41,595 bases of DNA from Prolixibacteraceae bacterium (GCA_028282705.1 JANQHI010000036.1:1-41595); one strand, 5' to 3'. Shown: positions 27,457 through 36,827, numbered from the stretch's first letter. Numbers and translations are program-made. Notes: generated by a model not told the origin, from the sequence alone.

Positions 27457-27464
27457 CAAAAATA
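27457..27464 (-). promoter_or_regulatory. Candidate -7 element of the bamD operon
   Basis: On the minus strand this reads TATTTTTG, a match to TAnnTTTG. No clear TTTG -33 element is found at 19 nt. Transcripts from here would have a very short leader. Confidence 0.35.
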
Positions 27465-27540
27465 TACTTTTTTTGCAAATTGAATAACGAAATTACTAAT
27501 CTTTTATTCAATCAAAAACAGTTTAGAATATTTTAACACA

Positions 27541-27571
27541 TTTGCCGAAATCTATAAAAAGTGTACTTTTG
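27541..27571 (+). promoter_or_regulatory. Promoter of the alpha-oxoamine synthase gene
   Basis: TTTG (27541-27544), 19 nt, TACTTTTG (27564-27571) is a perfect Bacteroidota promoter. It covers the TTG at 27542 that opens the longest frame, so that TTG cannot be the start on a transcript made from here. It sets the translation start downstream, at GTG 27599. Confidence 0.7.
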
Positions 27572-27598
27572 CATATCACAATAAAAAAACCTAAAGAC

Positions 27599-28852
27599 GT
27601 GGATATATTTTCAAAACTCAGGAAAGACCAGGGCGAAATTGGCCAATATATGAAATACTCCCATGGTTATTTCAGTTTTCCAAAATTAGAAGGTGAAATT
27701 AATGCACACATGACCTTTAGGGGAAAAAAGGTGCTCACCTGGAGTTTAAATAATTATTTAGGGTTGGGCAACTCCCCTGAAATAAGGGAAACAGATGCCA
27801 AGGCAACTGAAGAATGGGGGCTTGCATACCCTATGGGTGCAAGGATGATGTCTGGACAAACTGTTAAACATGAATACCTTGAGAGCCAGTTGGCAGAGTT
27901 TGTTGGTAAAGAAGATGCATTTTTACTGAATTATGGATACCAGGGAATGGTTTCCATTATTGATGCTGTTTGTAGCAGGAATGATGTAATAGTTTATGAC
28001 TCTGAATCCCATGCTTGTATCCTTGATGGTGTCCGCTTGCATATGGGTAAACGTTATGTATATCCACACAACAATATTGAAAACCTGAAGAAACAACTTG
28101 AGCGTGCCACAAAACTTGCAGAAAAACAAGGTGGTGGTATCCTGGTTATTACTGAAGGTGTGTTTGGCATGTCAGGAGACTTAGGCAAATTAGATGAAAT
28201 TGTAAAGCTGAAGGATGAATTTGAGTTCAGGCTTTTGGTTGATGATGCCCATGGTTTTGGAGTAATGGGTAAAACTGGGGCAGGAGCTCCTGAACATTTC
28301 GGGGTACAAGATAAAATTGACCTCCACTTTGGAACCTTTGCAAAAGCCATGGCAGGAATTGGAGGCTTTGTTGCATGTGATAAAGATATTTGCTATTATT
28401 TGCGTTACAATATGCGCTCTCAAACCTATGCAAAATCATTGCCAATGCCAATGGTTGTTGGGGCTATCAAACGTTTAGAGATGCTCAGGAATGAGCCTAA
28501 GTATAAGAAACAATTATGGACTATTGTTGATGCTTTGCAAAGTGGGTTGAGGGAAGCAGGATTTGACCTGGGAAGGACAAATTCGCCAGTAACGCCTGTT
28601 TACTTAAAAGGTGGAATTCCTGAAGCAACTAACCTGGTGAAAGACCTTCGAGAAAACCATGGTATTTTCTGTTCTATGGTAGTTTACCCAGTTATCCCTA
28701 AGGGGGAATTAATTTTGAGGCTAATCCCAACTGCCATGCATACCCTTGAAGATGTGGGAGTTACCCTAGAAGCTTTCAAAGAAGTAAGGGCAAAATTGGA
28801 AGCTGGCAAATATTCCAAAACAGAAATGGCAAATGTGCAAGTTGAAATGTAA
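27599..28852 (+). CDS. PLP-dependent alpha-oxoamine synthase (KBL / serine palmitoyltransferase family)
   Basis: Fold-type I PLP enzymes of this family join an amino acid to an acyl-CoA with loss of CO2. I chose GTG 27599 (MDIFSKLRKDQGEIGQYMKY), because a perfect promoter lies inside the longer frame. The product is 417 residues. Visible are the WSLNNYLGLGN loop, GARMMSGQTVKHEYLESQLA, YDSESHACILDGVRL (the histidine stacks on PLP), VDDAHGFGVMGKTGAGAPEH, and the Schiff-base lysine in HFGTFAKAMAGIGGF. Bacteroidota use such an enzyme as serine palmitoyltransferase for sphingolipids. 2-Amino-3-ketobutyrate CoA ligase and 8-amino-7-oxononanoate synthase are alternatives that motifs alone cannot exclude. 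It ends in a strong terminator. Confidence 0.85.
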   Translation: MDIFSKLRKDQGEIGQYMKYSHGYFSFPKLEGEINAHMTFRGKKVLTWSLNNYLGLGNSPEIRETDAKATEEWGLAYPMGARMMSGQTVKHEYLESQLAEFVGKEDAFLLNYGYQGMVSIIDAVCSRNDVIVYDSESHACILDGVRLHMGKRYVYPHNNIENLKKQLERATKLAEKQGGGILVITEGVFGMSGDLGKLDEIVKLKDEFEFRLLVDDAHGFGVMGKTGAGAPEHFGVQDKIDLHFGTFAKAMAGIGGFVACDKDICYYLRYNMRSQTYAKSLPMPMVVGAIKRLEMLRNEPKYKKQLWTIVDALQSGLREAGFDLGRTNSPVTPVYLKGGIPEATNLVKDLRENHGIFCSMVVYPVIPKGELILRLIPTAMHTLEDVGVTLEAFKEVRAKLEAGKYSKTEMANVQVEM

Positions 28853-28877
28853 AAATTATTACATATAAATTTTTGTT

Positions 28878-28905
28878 AAAAGGGCTACTTAAGTAGCCCT
28901 TTTTT
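28878..28905 (+). terminator. Terminator after the alpha-oxoamine synthase gene
   Basis: AGGGCTACTTAAGTAGCCCT (28881-28900) is a perfect 20-nt palindrome flanked by A and T runs, ending in a T tract. It is a strong, probably bidirectional terminator about 25 nt past the stop. Confidence 0.85.
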
Positions 28906-29091
28906 ATTGCCTGGGGCAAAATAACCCAGCTGTATTATTCAAAATGCCACTTTGGCTTTGGTTACAAGTATTTTAAACTTAAAATAAATTTATCCTGTAT
29001 TTGTTAACATGCACATAAATAAGAATGATTATAAATTAGGTGCCAATTTATATAAACAAATAATTTAAATAATAGTATCTTTCAATAGTTT

Positions 29092-29099
29092 TATATTTG
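29092..29099 (+). promoter_or_regulatory. Candidate -7 element of the sigma factor gene
   Basis: TATATTTG matches TAnnTTTG and lies 19 nt before the ATG at 29119. The -33 region is AT-rich without a clear TTTG. Confidence 0.4.
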
Positions 29100-29118
29100 T
29101 TGAGGCTAAACTGATTGT

Positions 29119-29721
29119 ATGTTAACGGGTGATTTTGAAAACTATTTGCTATTGCGTGACCGTTATATCAAAGGTGACACAAAGGCACTTGCAATACTTT
29201 ATTTTGAAGTATTTGACTCGTTATACAGTTATGGGACCAAATTTACCCCCAACAAAGAAATCGTTGAAGACAGCATCCAAAACCTTTTTGTTGATTTGTT
29301 GGGCAGCAAAAAAAAACTTGCCAAAGTAATCAATGTAAAACATTATATTTTCAAATCCTTAAAATACCTAATCCTTAAAGAATTGGCAAGGAAAAACCAC
29401 CTGCTCGACAATGTGGATCTAAGCAATGCCCCCTTTCTTGTTGCATCCTCTGTGGAAAAATCAATTATCAATAATGAAGAAACAGACTCTAAATCAAAAT
29501 TGCTTTCATTGGTATATGACAAGTTGGGCAAAAAGGAAAAGGAAGCAATATATTTAAAATATAATTGTGGGTTCAATTACCCTGAAATTGCCAATATCCT
29601 TCAAATAAACATTGAATCTTCCAGGACATTGGTGTATAGGGCCATCAAAAAAATCAGAAAATCATTTGATACCGGGTCAAAAATGAATGTTGTATATAAG
29701 AACAGGTTATCAGGTAGTTAA
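29119..29721 (+). CDS. ECF RNA polymerase sigma factor (FecI-like)
   Basis: The 200-residue sigma-70 family protein has region 2 at about residues 20-85 (ALAILYFEVFDSLYSYGTKF ... VEDSIQNLFVDLLGSKKKL) and region 4 at about 135-190 (LPxxxKEAIYLKY-like KKEKEAIYLKYNCGFNYPEI, then the recognition helix NIESSRTLVYRAIKKIRKSF). It is followed after 112 bp by a FecR gene and then an STN-containing SusC. In this arrangement, binding of substrate by SusC signals through FecR to release the sigma factor. It therefore probably activates the SusC/SusD pair downstream. Confidence 0.88.
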   Translation: MLTGDFENYLLLRDRYIKGDTKALAILYFEVFDSLYSYGTKFTPNKEIVEDSIQNLFVDLLGSKKKLAKVINVKHYIFKSLKYLILKELARKNHLLDNVDLSNAPFLVASSVEKSIINNEETDSKSKLLSLVYDKLGKKEKEAIYLKYNCGFNYPEIANILQINIESSRTLVYRAIKKIRKSFDTGSKMNVVYKNRLSGS

Positions 29722-29833
29722 GCGTTCTATTTATTTCAATTCTAAAGTTCAATCACCCAAAAAGTTAAAATTTATTAATTTTTATGTCTATAAATTAACA
29801 ATTCTTTGCACTTGCATATATATGTGAGTTAGA

Positions 29834-31036
29834 ATGGAAGATAGTTTTGCATATCATAGTATAGAAAGTTTGCTCCTTGATGATGATTTTTGTGGCTGGG
29901 TAAGGGGGGAAAAGCCAGAACTGGAAGAATATTATTCTGAAAAACTAAAGCAATTCCCGGAAAAGGCCAGAATTGTCAATACTGTAATTTCAATTATTTC
30001 AACTTTGAGTGAAGACCAGCAAAAAGTTCCTTTATCCAGAAAAATTGAAATTTGGGAAGAAGCCACAAAAAGGGCAAAAGCTAAAAAGAGGAAGCCAGTT
30101 TTAGCCCAATTCCTGAAATATGCAGCCGTATTTATTGTTTCAGCACTAATTACTGCAGTTGTATATTATTTTGTTGATTATGATGGCTATGAAAAGTACA
30201 TGGCCAGTACACCTCCTTCTGTTACCTCTAACGAAACAAAACTAATACTGGGAAATGGGGAAGAAATTGAAATATTAACAGAAGAAGCAAACATAATCTA
30301 TAAAAACAAAGGTACACAGGTTGAAGTAGACGGAAAGGAAAAATACGAAGTTGAAAGCAAAGGCAAAGCAAAAACCACACCCACCTATAACCAGGTAATT
30401 GTACCTTATGGGCGAAAATCAAAAATTATCCTCCCTGACAGCTCTGAGGTGTGGTTAAATGCAGGGTCAAGGTTGGTTTACCCCTCCCCTTTTGAGAAAA
30501 ACAGCAGGACACTCTTCCTTGAAGGTGAAGGTTTTTTTATTGTTGCCGAAAATAAGGAAAAGCCCTTTATTGTTAAAACCAACCAGCTAAAAATCGAGGC
30601 ACTGGGCACATCGTTCAATATAAAAGCATACCCTGACGAACCCACAGAAGAGGCTGTATTGGCAGAAGGGCTGGTATCCCTTGACTTTAGGGATAAATTA
30701 TACAACAACAACATAAAGGTACAGCCCAACCAAAAAGTAACATTCTCGAAACTAAAAAAAGAATATTTAGTACAAGAAGTTATAGTTAATGATTACATAT
30801 CTTGGATTGACGGTATGTTTATATTTAAAGATCAAAGCATGGATATAGTTCTAAAGAGGGTTTCAAGGTATTATAACATTGAAATTTTAAGCACCAAAGA
30901 ACTGGCAATGAAAAAAATTGCAGGTAAACTTGATTTGAAAGACAACTATATTGGTGTATTACAAACACTTGCTTTGATTTCAAATGGAAGTTATAGCGAA
31001 CACAACAATAAAATATATTTCAGGCCAAAAATTTAA
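29834..31036 (+). CDS. FecR family anti-sigma factor
   Basis: This 400-residue membrane protein senses the N-terminal STN domain of its SusC partner and controls the sigma factor. The cytoplasmic part is about residues 1-90 (ends KRAKAKKRKPVLAQ), with one membrane helix at about 93-115 (YAAVFIVSALITAVVYYFV). The periplasmic FecR domain (about 185-290) contains VPYGRKSKIILPDSSEVWLN, AGSRLVYPSPF and LFLEGEGFFIV, followed by IEALGTSFNIKAYPDE. The C-terminal DUF4974 domain (about 320-398) includes DQSMDIVLKRVSRYYNIEIL. It sits between the sigma gene and SusC pair B, as expected for a trans-envelope signalling unit. Confidence 0.9.
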   Translation: MEDSFAYHSIESLLLDDDFCGWVRGEKPELEEYYSEKLKQFPEKARIVNTVISIISTLSEDQQKVPLSRKIEIWEEATKRAKAKKRKPVLAQFLKYAAVFIVSALITAVVYYFVDYDGYEKYMASTPPSVTSNETKLILGNGEEIEILTEEANIIYKNKGTQVEVDGKEKYEVESKGKAKTTPTYNQVIVPYGRKSKIILPDSSEVWLNAGSRLVYPSPFEKNSRTLFLEGEGFFIVAENKEKPFIVKTNQLKIEALGTSFNIKAYPDEPTEEAVLAEGLVSLDFRDKLYNNNIKVQPNQKVTFSKLKKEYLVQEVIVNDYISWIDGMFIFKDQSMDIVLKRVSRYYNIEILSTKELAMKKIAGKLDLKDNYIGVLQTLALISNGSYSEHNNKIYFRPKI

Positions 31037-31044
31037 TCGTTAAA

Positions 31045-31187
31045 ATATGTGAAAAAAGAATTTGCCTATGAATTAGAATAATAAAATGAAAAAAGGCTGA
31101 TCACAAGGTCCAACTTAATAATCAGCCTAAAATCTTAATTTACCATTAGGAGGTATATTAAAAATTTAATTGAAACCCAAAAGTATG
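31045..31187 (+). repeat. Leader repeat copy 1, with hairpin and stub ORF
   Basis: This shares its layout with the region just before susC (31357-31490). It has TGTGAAAAA, then the box starting TTTGCCTATGAATTAG (31061), then a hairpin with arms AGGCTGAT (31094-31101) and ATCAGCCT (31121-31128), an AT-rich spacer, and GTATGAAAAA. Here the ATG at 31185 opens only M-K-N-I before TAA, whereas in copy 2 it is the SusC start. The pairs differ at one position by a compensatory change (A-T here, G-C in copy 2). It could be the leader of a deleted susC gene, or a duplicated regulatory element. Confidence 0.6.
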
Positions 31188-31356
31188 AAAAATATCTAAA
31201 TTATTTCACTAAAGTTCAAAATTGGAGTAACAAACTGCAATCTTTGTAACAACCTATGCTTGCACGCATTGTAAATGCTTTTGCCAACAATAGTTTTTCC
31301 TTCTAGTGGGGTGCCAAATGTGCAGCATGGAAGCAAAAAAAACAGATTCTTTTAAA

Positions 31357-31490
31357 AAATGTGAAAAAGTATTTTGCCTATGAATTAGAATAACATTAAA
31401 AAGGCTGGTTAGAAGCGTCAACTAAATAACCAGCCTAAAGCCTTAAAATGCCATTGTGGCTCTTTAAAACCTTAAAAAATTAAATGTATG
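31357..31490 (+). repeat. Leader repeat copy 2, in front of SusC pair B
   Basis: The same elements as copy 1: TGTGAAAAA, the box starting TTTGCCTATGAATTAG (31373), a hairpin with arms AGGCTGGTT (31402-31410) and AACCAGCCT (31428-31436), then TGCCATTGTGGCTCTTTAAAA and the susC ATG at 31488. No T run follows the hairpin, so it is not a simple terminator. Its position suggests a 5' leader element of the susC transcript. Nothing else recognisable lies between the FecR stop and this copy apart from copy 1. Confidence 0.6.
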
Positions 31491-34400
31491 AAAAAATTTA
31501 TGAAATGCAATACTTCTTGGATTCCGAGAAGTACTTACAAACTTTTGTTAATCATGAAATTAACTTTTTTATTTACACTAATATTCACATTTGCAGTATC
31601 AGCAAGTTCTTACTCACAGAGTACGAAACTTTCCCTATCGCAAAAAGATGTAAATATTATAGATGTACTTTCTGAAATTGAAGAAAACAGTAAGTTCATT
31701 TTCCTGTATGAATCAGGAACAATAGACAATGAGTTAAAACGCTCTATAGATGTCAAGAACAAAACTGTTGATGAAATACTAGACCTTGTTTTTGCAGGTA
31801 CAGATGTGCTCTATCAGATAAATGACAGGCAAATTGCACTATATAAGCAAGGTTCAGATGTATCAAGGCTCCCCATAAGGACGGCCATACAACAGCCTAC
31901 AAAAGTTATTACCGGTAAAGTAACTGATGCAACCAATTTCTCCATACCGGGGGTGTCCATAGTTGTAAAAGGAACAACCATTGGGACCACTACTGACATT
32001 GAAGGAAATTATAGCCTACAAGTTCCAAATGATGCAACAACATTGGTTTTCTCATTCGTTGGGATGAAAACAATTGAAATGCCGGCAACAGGTTCGGTAA
32101 TTAATGTTACCCTTGCTGAGGATGTATTAGGGCTTGATGAAGTAATGGTAACTGCCTATGGAACAACAACTAAGCAGGCATTTACTGGCTCTGCTGATGT
32201 TGTGGGGGCTGAAGAATTATCATCTCGGAATGTTACTTCTCCGATTGCAGCAATCGAGGGTAGGGCAACTGGAATACAATTTACTTCTGCATCCGGGCAA
32301 CCAGGCTCTTCACCTGGTATTGTTATTCGTGGAGTAGGAACACTGAATGGTAGTGCAGATCCTTTATATATTGTAGATGGTGTACAGTATGAAGGTTCGA
32401 TAACTACTATTAATCAGGAAGATATCGAATCCTTTACAATCCTTAAAGATGCTTCTTCGACGGCATTATATGGATCAAGGGCTGCAAATGGTGTAGTTTT
32501 AATTACAACTAAGAGTGGATCAAAAGGAGATATAAAAACCTCTGTGACTGCACAGTTAGGTGTTGTTACCAAAAGTATTCCAAATTATGATGAAGTTTCT
32601 CCAGGTCAATATTATGAAATGATGTGGCAAGCTCTAAAAAATTCAAGTGCAGGTGGTGGAGATGCCGCCTATGCTTCTGCTAATATTTACCGTAATTTAG
32701 GGTATAACCCATTTAATGTACCAAATGATCAAATCGTTGGAACTGACGGAAGACTAAACCCTAGCGCAAAAGTAATCTACAAAAGCTTAGACTGGTATGA
32801 TGAAATGGATCGAACCGGCATAAGAACAAACTATAACATAAATGTAGCAGGTGGAGGAGATAAGCATAAAATATATTTTTCTGCTTCATACCTGGATGAA
32901 GAAGGATATGTGGTTAAGACCAATTATAATCGTATTACTTCACGTTTAAATGCCGAATTTGATGCCGCAGATTGGTTAAAAATAGGAGGTAGTGCAAACA
33001 TTGCAATTACTGAATCTGAAGGACCAACTTCAGCAGGAGCAGGAAGTATTGTGAACCCTTTCGGATTTGCCAAAAATATAGGATCAATTTATCCTGTATA
33101 TGTGAATGATTTAAGTGGGAACCTAGTATTAGACGCAGGAGGAAACCCTGTTTTTGACGCCGGTGAAGGTTATTCTGAATACAATATCGGTTCAAGGCCA
33201 GTAAATCAAGGTCGTCATGCACTCCAAGAGTTGCTGTTAAACGATGAAACTAAAAGAAATAATACTTATGGAGTTAGATTCTTTGCTGATTTCCAATTAA
33301 TTAAAGGTCTTAATTTCAAATTGAATTACGGTAGAGATATAAATGAAGGTTTTGATAAAGAATATGAAAACCACATTATTGGAGATGCACAGCCAACTGG
33401 AAGGTATGTAGAAGAAAGAAATCGGAGAGATGTTGAAAACTTCAATCAAATTTTAACCTACAAAAAATACATAAATGATGTTCATAGTATAGATGTAACT
33501 GCAGGCCATGAAAGTTTCCAAAGAATTTTCTCCGGTATCAATGGTAGGTCGATTAAGCAAACTGCTACAGGTATCTTTGAATTTGACAACTTTGCTGAAC
33601 CAATTAGTTTAGGTGGAGCTACAACTGAGAAAACCATTGAAGGATACTTCTTAAGGGCAAATTATAATTTTGACAGTAAATATTATATTAGTGCCTCAGT
33701 AAGAAGAGATGCTTCATCTGTTTTTGATGAAAAATCAAGGTGGGGTAACTTTTATTCGGTAGGTGCATCTTGGAGAATCAATCAAGAAAACTTTATGAAG
33801 AATGTAACTTGGGTTAATAATTTGAAATTACGAGCTTCATATGGCCAGGTAGGTAATGATGATTTGAATGACTTCTTCTTATCTCAACCAAGATACGGGT
33901 TAACATCAAACGCCGGCAATCCTGCTATTTATTGGTCAGAAATTGGTAATGCTGACCTACAATGGGAAACGGTTGGTACATATGATGTAGCCTTAGAATT
34001 TGGTTTATTCAATAATCGCATTGATGGTTCTATTGAATATTATAAGAAAAATTCAACAGACCTGCTTTATGATTTACCAATTCCTTTAAGTAATGGTTTA
34101 AATACGGTACCTTCAAATATTGCCGACATGTATAATTCGGGATTTGAACTAGGTTTAACCGGACGTATTATTAATAAGGGTGATTTTAAATGGGATATGA
34201 CAGTGCAGGCATCGACATTTAAAAATGAAATAACCAGTATTCCTGATCCTTTCATAAATGGTTCAAAAAGATGGGCAGAAGGTAGGTCAAGATATGATTT
34301 TTATATACTTCATACTGCAGGTGTCGACCCCGACAATGGAGATCAGTTGTTCTGGATGTTTGAATTTGATGATGATGGTAATAGTGTACCTGTTTTAGAT

Positions 34401-34958
34401 GAGAATGGAAAGCAACTTACTACAAATGATTGGGAAGAGACCGAAAGAGCTTATACTGATGACTCTTCTATACCTGACGTTTTAGGTTCAGTATTTAATT
34501 CATTTAGTTTTAAAGGATTTGACTTAAATGTTTTATTTACTTACGGCATCGGAGGTAAATATTTAGATTATGGATATGCTAATATGATGCACAGTGGAAC
34601 ATATGGTAGGTCACTACATCCGGATATAGTGAATGCATGGACTAATCCGGGAGATATTACTAGTGTGCCTAGAATGCAAAATGGCAGTGTTGATTTAGTT
34701 AGAACACAATCCACCAGGTTTTTAACAGATGCTTCTTTCTGGGCATTAAAAAATGTAAGCATAGGCTATTCTTTTAGCAGTTCAATTACTGATAAATTAG
34801 GTGTTGATGATTTAAGATTATCACTTACTGGAGAGAACTTATATCTAAAGAGTAAGAGAACAGGGCTCAACCCTCAATACAACTTGGCAGGAACAACAAG
34901 TGGTAATGACTTTAACCCATCAAGGGTATTTTCAGTGGGATTAAATGTTTCATTTTAA
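31488..34958 (+). CDS. SusC/RagA family TonB-dependent transporter with STN domain (pair B)
   Basis: This 1156-residue outer-membrane transporter works with the SusD lipoprotein downstream. After a long signal region (about 1-44, core LTFLFTLIFTFAVSASSYSQ) comes an STN (secretin/TonB short N-terminal) domain (about 50-118: LSQKDVNIIDVLSEIEENSK ... YQINDRQIALYK). A carboxypeptidase-regulatory-like domain follows (about 140-215), then LDEVMVTAYG, a plug (GRATGIQFTSASGQPGS, PLYIVDGVQYEG, ALYGSRAANGVVLITTKSG) and the barrel, ending FSVGLNVSF. The STN domain matches the adjacent sigma/FecR pair, a substrate-induced circuit. Its CarboxypepD-like domain closely resembles that of pair A. The substrate cannot be read from sequence. 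Confidence 0.93.
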   Translation: MKKFMKCNTSWIPRSTYKLLLIMKLTFLFTLIFTFAVSASSYSQSTKLSLSQKDVNIIDVLSEIEENSKFIFLYESGTIDNELKRSIDVKNKTVDEILDLVFAGTDVLYQINDRQIALYKQGSDVSRLPIRTAIQQPTKVITGKVTDATNFSIPGVSIVVKGTTIGTTTDIEGNYSLQVPNDATTLVFSFVGMKTIEMPATGSVINVTLAEDVLGLDEVMVTAYGTTTKQAFTGSADVVGAEELSSRNVTSPIAAIEGRATGIQFTSASGQPGSSPGIVIRGVGTLNGSADPLYIVDGVQYEGSITTINQEDIESFTILKDASSTALYGSRAANGVVLITTKSGSKGDIKTSVTAQLGVVTKSIPNYDEVSPGQYYEMMWQALKNSSAGGGDAAYASANIYRNLGYNPFNVPNDQIVGTDGRLNPSAKVIYKSLDWYDEMDRTGIRTNYNINVAGGGDKHKIYFSASYLDEEGYVVKTNYNRITSRLNAEFDAADWLKIGGSANIAITESEGPTSAGAGSIVNPFGFAKNIGSIYPVYVNDLSGNLVLDAGGNPVFDAGEGYSEYNIGSRPVNQGRHALQELLLNDETKRNNTYGVRFFADFQLIKGLNFKLNYGRDINEGFDKEYENHIIGDAQPTGRYVEERNRRDVENFNQILTYKKYINDVHSIDVTAGHESFQRIFSGINGRSIKQTATGIFEFDNFAEPISLGGATTEKTIEGYFLRANYNFDSKYYISASVRRDASSVFDEKSRWGNFYSVGASWRINQENFMKNVTWVNNLKLRASYGQVGNDDLNDFFLSQPRYGLTSNAGNPAIYWSEIGNADLQWETVGTYDVALEFGLFNNRIDGSIEYYKKNSTDLLYDLPIPLSNGLNTVPSNIADMYNSGFELGLTGRIINKGDFKWDMTVQASTFKNEITSIPDPFINGSKRWAEGRSRYDFYILHTAGVDPDNGDQLFWMFEFDDDGNSVPVLDENGKQLTTNDWEETERAYTDDSSIPDVLGSVFNSFSFKGFDLNVLFTYGIGGKYLDYGYANMMHSGTYGRSLHPDIVNAWTNPGDITSVPRMQNGSVDLVRTQSTRFLTDASFWALKNVSIGYSFSSSITDKLGVDDLRLSLTGENLYLKSKRTGLNPQYNLAGTTSGNDFNPSRVFSVGLNVSF

Positions 34959-34989
34959 ATAGTAAACAAATAATTAAAACATAATACAT

Positions 34990-36636
34990 ATGTTTAAAAA
35001 GATAATTCTGTTATTTGTAATAGTAGCTATTACAACAACATCGTGTGACAAAGACTTTCTGGAAACAAAACCAACAGATGCTATTTCTTCTAATGATGCT
35101 TTAGCAACTGCTGATAATATGGCACTTATCCTTAACGGTTTGCATCGTTTGCTATATGCTCAATCACAGGTTTTGCTTTCAGGAGGAACTAGTTGGAGAG
35201 CAGGAAATCATTATTGGGTACCTTTAGGAGATAATTTAGCAGGAGGCATAATTCACTCGGCTCCAGCAAATAATTTGGGATGGCAGGACGAAGCAAGATG
35301 GATTTCTCATAACCAGGAAACATCCAGGACTTCTAAGCATTTGTGGTATCAAAGGTATCATATCATTGCTAGTGCCAACGCAATTATAAATAAAGCTGCG
35401 GAAGGCACTATTGTTGAAGATGAAAAATTCAAAGAAATTGTTGGACAAGCTTATACTTACAGGGCATATGCCTACCTTTCATTGGTTCAGCACTATGCTA
35501 AAGGATATCTAATTGGCAACCCAGCTTCAGATCCTGGAGTACCTTTATTATTTGCGTCAGAAGCTCCTTTTACAAGTGAGCCAAGATCCTCTGTTAAAGT
35601 AATTTATGACCAGTGTATGTCTGATGTTAATAGTGCCATAGAATATTTTAATGGTGCATCTCCAAGGCCAACTGGAAATGCATTTGACAAATCTCAATTA
35701 AATATTGATGTTGCATATGGTTTAAAAGCTCGTATAGCATTAAATATGGGTGACTGGAGAACAGCTGCTGATGCAGCAGTGCAAGCTCGTCAAGATTATC
35801 CTATTATGGATAAAGATGATTATTATTCAGGGTTTAATACAACCTTACTTCCGGAAGTTATTTGGGGAAGTAATGTAATTGGTACTGAAACAACTTATTT
35901 CCGTTCTTATTTTTATTTAATGAGTAATACATTCAATGGAAGCCAGGTTCGGAATAATCCTAAAATTATAGATAAGAGGTTATATGCACAGATTCCAGAC
36001 ACTGACTATAGAAAAGGCCTGTTTTTAAAAGATGCTCCAAATAAAAATACCTCTGCTGCAAATGGAATGGGTGGCTGGGCTAACAATACAAACCCATTAT
36101 ATACTACAAAAGCTGAATTTGACGCAGAAATAAAAAGGCTTGCTAGTGTTTACGGGTGGACTTCCAGGCATAATACGCATCCATATATGCATGTTAAAAT
36201 GAGACAAAAAACACCTGGAGGTATTGATCCTGATGATATTATTTATATGCGTACTTCTGAAATGTATTTGATTGAAGCAGAAGCAGAAGCTATGTTAGGT
36301 AATATTGGTGCTGCGCAAAATGCATTAAAACCATTAGGTGAAGAACGCGATAGCGCATATGATGTTACTATATACGATACGAAAGAAAAATTAATGGACC
36401 ACATCAAGTTCCAAAGGGGAATAGAATTATGGGGAGAAGGATTCCTTTACACTGATAAGATTCGCTGGGATGAGGGAATTGACCATGCTGCAAATGGTGG
36501 TTCTGGTGCATCTCAATCATTGTATCAAAGCGGATTCCAACAAGCTAAACCATCAATTAATAATGAGTGGATATTTAAAATCCCTCAAGAAGAAATTGAT
36601 GCGAATCCAAACTTAGGCCCTGGGGATCAAAATTAA
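34990..36636 (+). CDS. RagB/SusD family nutrient-uptake lipoprotein (pair B)
   Basis: The 548-residue surface lipoprotein has a lipobox, ITTTSC, with the lipid cysteine at residue 19, followed by DKDFLETKPTDAIS, a frequent SusD N-terminus. SusD hallmarks include QAYTYRAYAYLSLVQHYAKG, ARIALNMGDWRTAADAA, the C-terminal RTSEMYLIEAEAEAMLGNIG, IKFQRGIELWGEGFLYTDKI and IPQEEIDANPNLGPGDQN. It starts 31 nt after the SusC stop and ends before the terminator at 36794. With pair B SusC it forms the uptake complex. Confidence 0.92.
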   Translation: MFKKIILLFVIVAITTTSCDKDFLETKPTDAISSNDALATADNMALILNGLHRLLYAQSQVLLSGGTSWRAGNHYWVPLGDNLAGGIIHSAPANNLGWQDEARWISHNQETSRTSKHLWYQRYHIIASANAIINKAAEGTIVEDEKFKEIVGQAYTYRAYAYLSLVQHYAKGYLIGNPASDPGVPLLFASEAPFTSEPRSSVKVIYDQCMSDVNSAIEYFNGASPRPTGNAFDKSQLNIDVAYGLKARIALNMGDWRTAADAAVQARQDYPIMDKDDYYSGFNTTLLPEVIWGSNVIGTETTYFRSYFYLMSNTFNGSQVRNNPKIIDKRLYAQIPDTDYRKGLFLKDAPNKNTSAANGMGGWANNTNPLYTTKAEFDAEIKRLASVYGWTSRHNTHPYMHVKMRQKTPGGIDPDDIIYMRTSEMYLIEAEAEAMLGNIGAAQNALKPLGEERDSAYDVTIYDTKEKLMDHIKFQRGIELWGEGFLYTDKIRWDEGIDHAANGGSGASQSLYQSGFQQAKPSINNEWIFKIPQEEIDANPNLGPGDQN

Positions 36637-36793
36637 TGAAAAGGAAAACAATAATTATTTAGTTTTTTTGGATAGTTTCTTAAAAATATGGATAAGGTAT
36701 TTATCTCAATGCTATTCGCAGAATTGACTTGGTTTTAAACCTTACCAAAAGTTGCTAGCCAAAATAATTATTAGATTCACGGCTCACTCAATG

Positions 36794-36827
36794 AAAGAGG
36801 CTACAATTTGTAGCCTCTTTTTTTATT
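36794..36827 (+). terminator. Terminator after SusD pair B
   Basis: AAAGAGGCTACA (36794-36805) and TGTAGCCTCTTT (36809-36820) form a 12-bp perfect stem with a 3-nt loop, followed by a T tract. It ends the susCD transcript about 160 nt after the SusD stop. The rest of the 290-bp gap to the convergent GH95 gene shows nothing recognisable. Confidence 0.85.

Noticed and set aside
31094-31128. Leader hairpin as a rho-independent terminator of fecR
   Set aside because: The loop is long (19 nt) and no T run follows on either strand.
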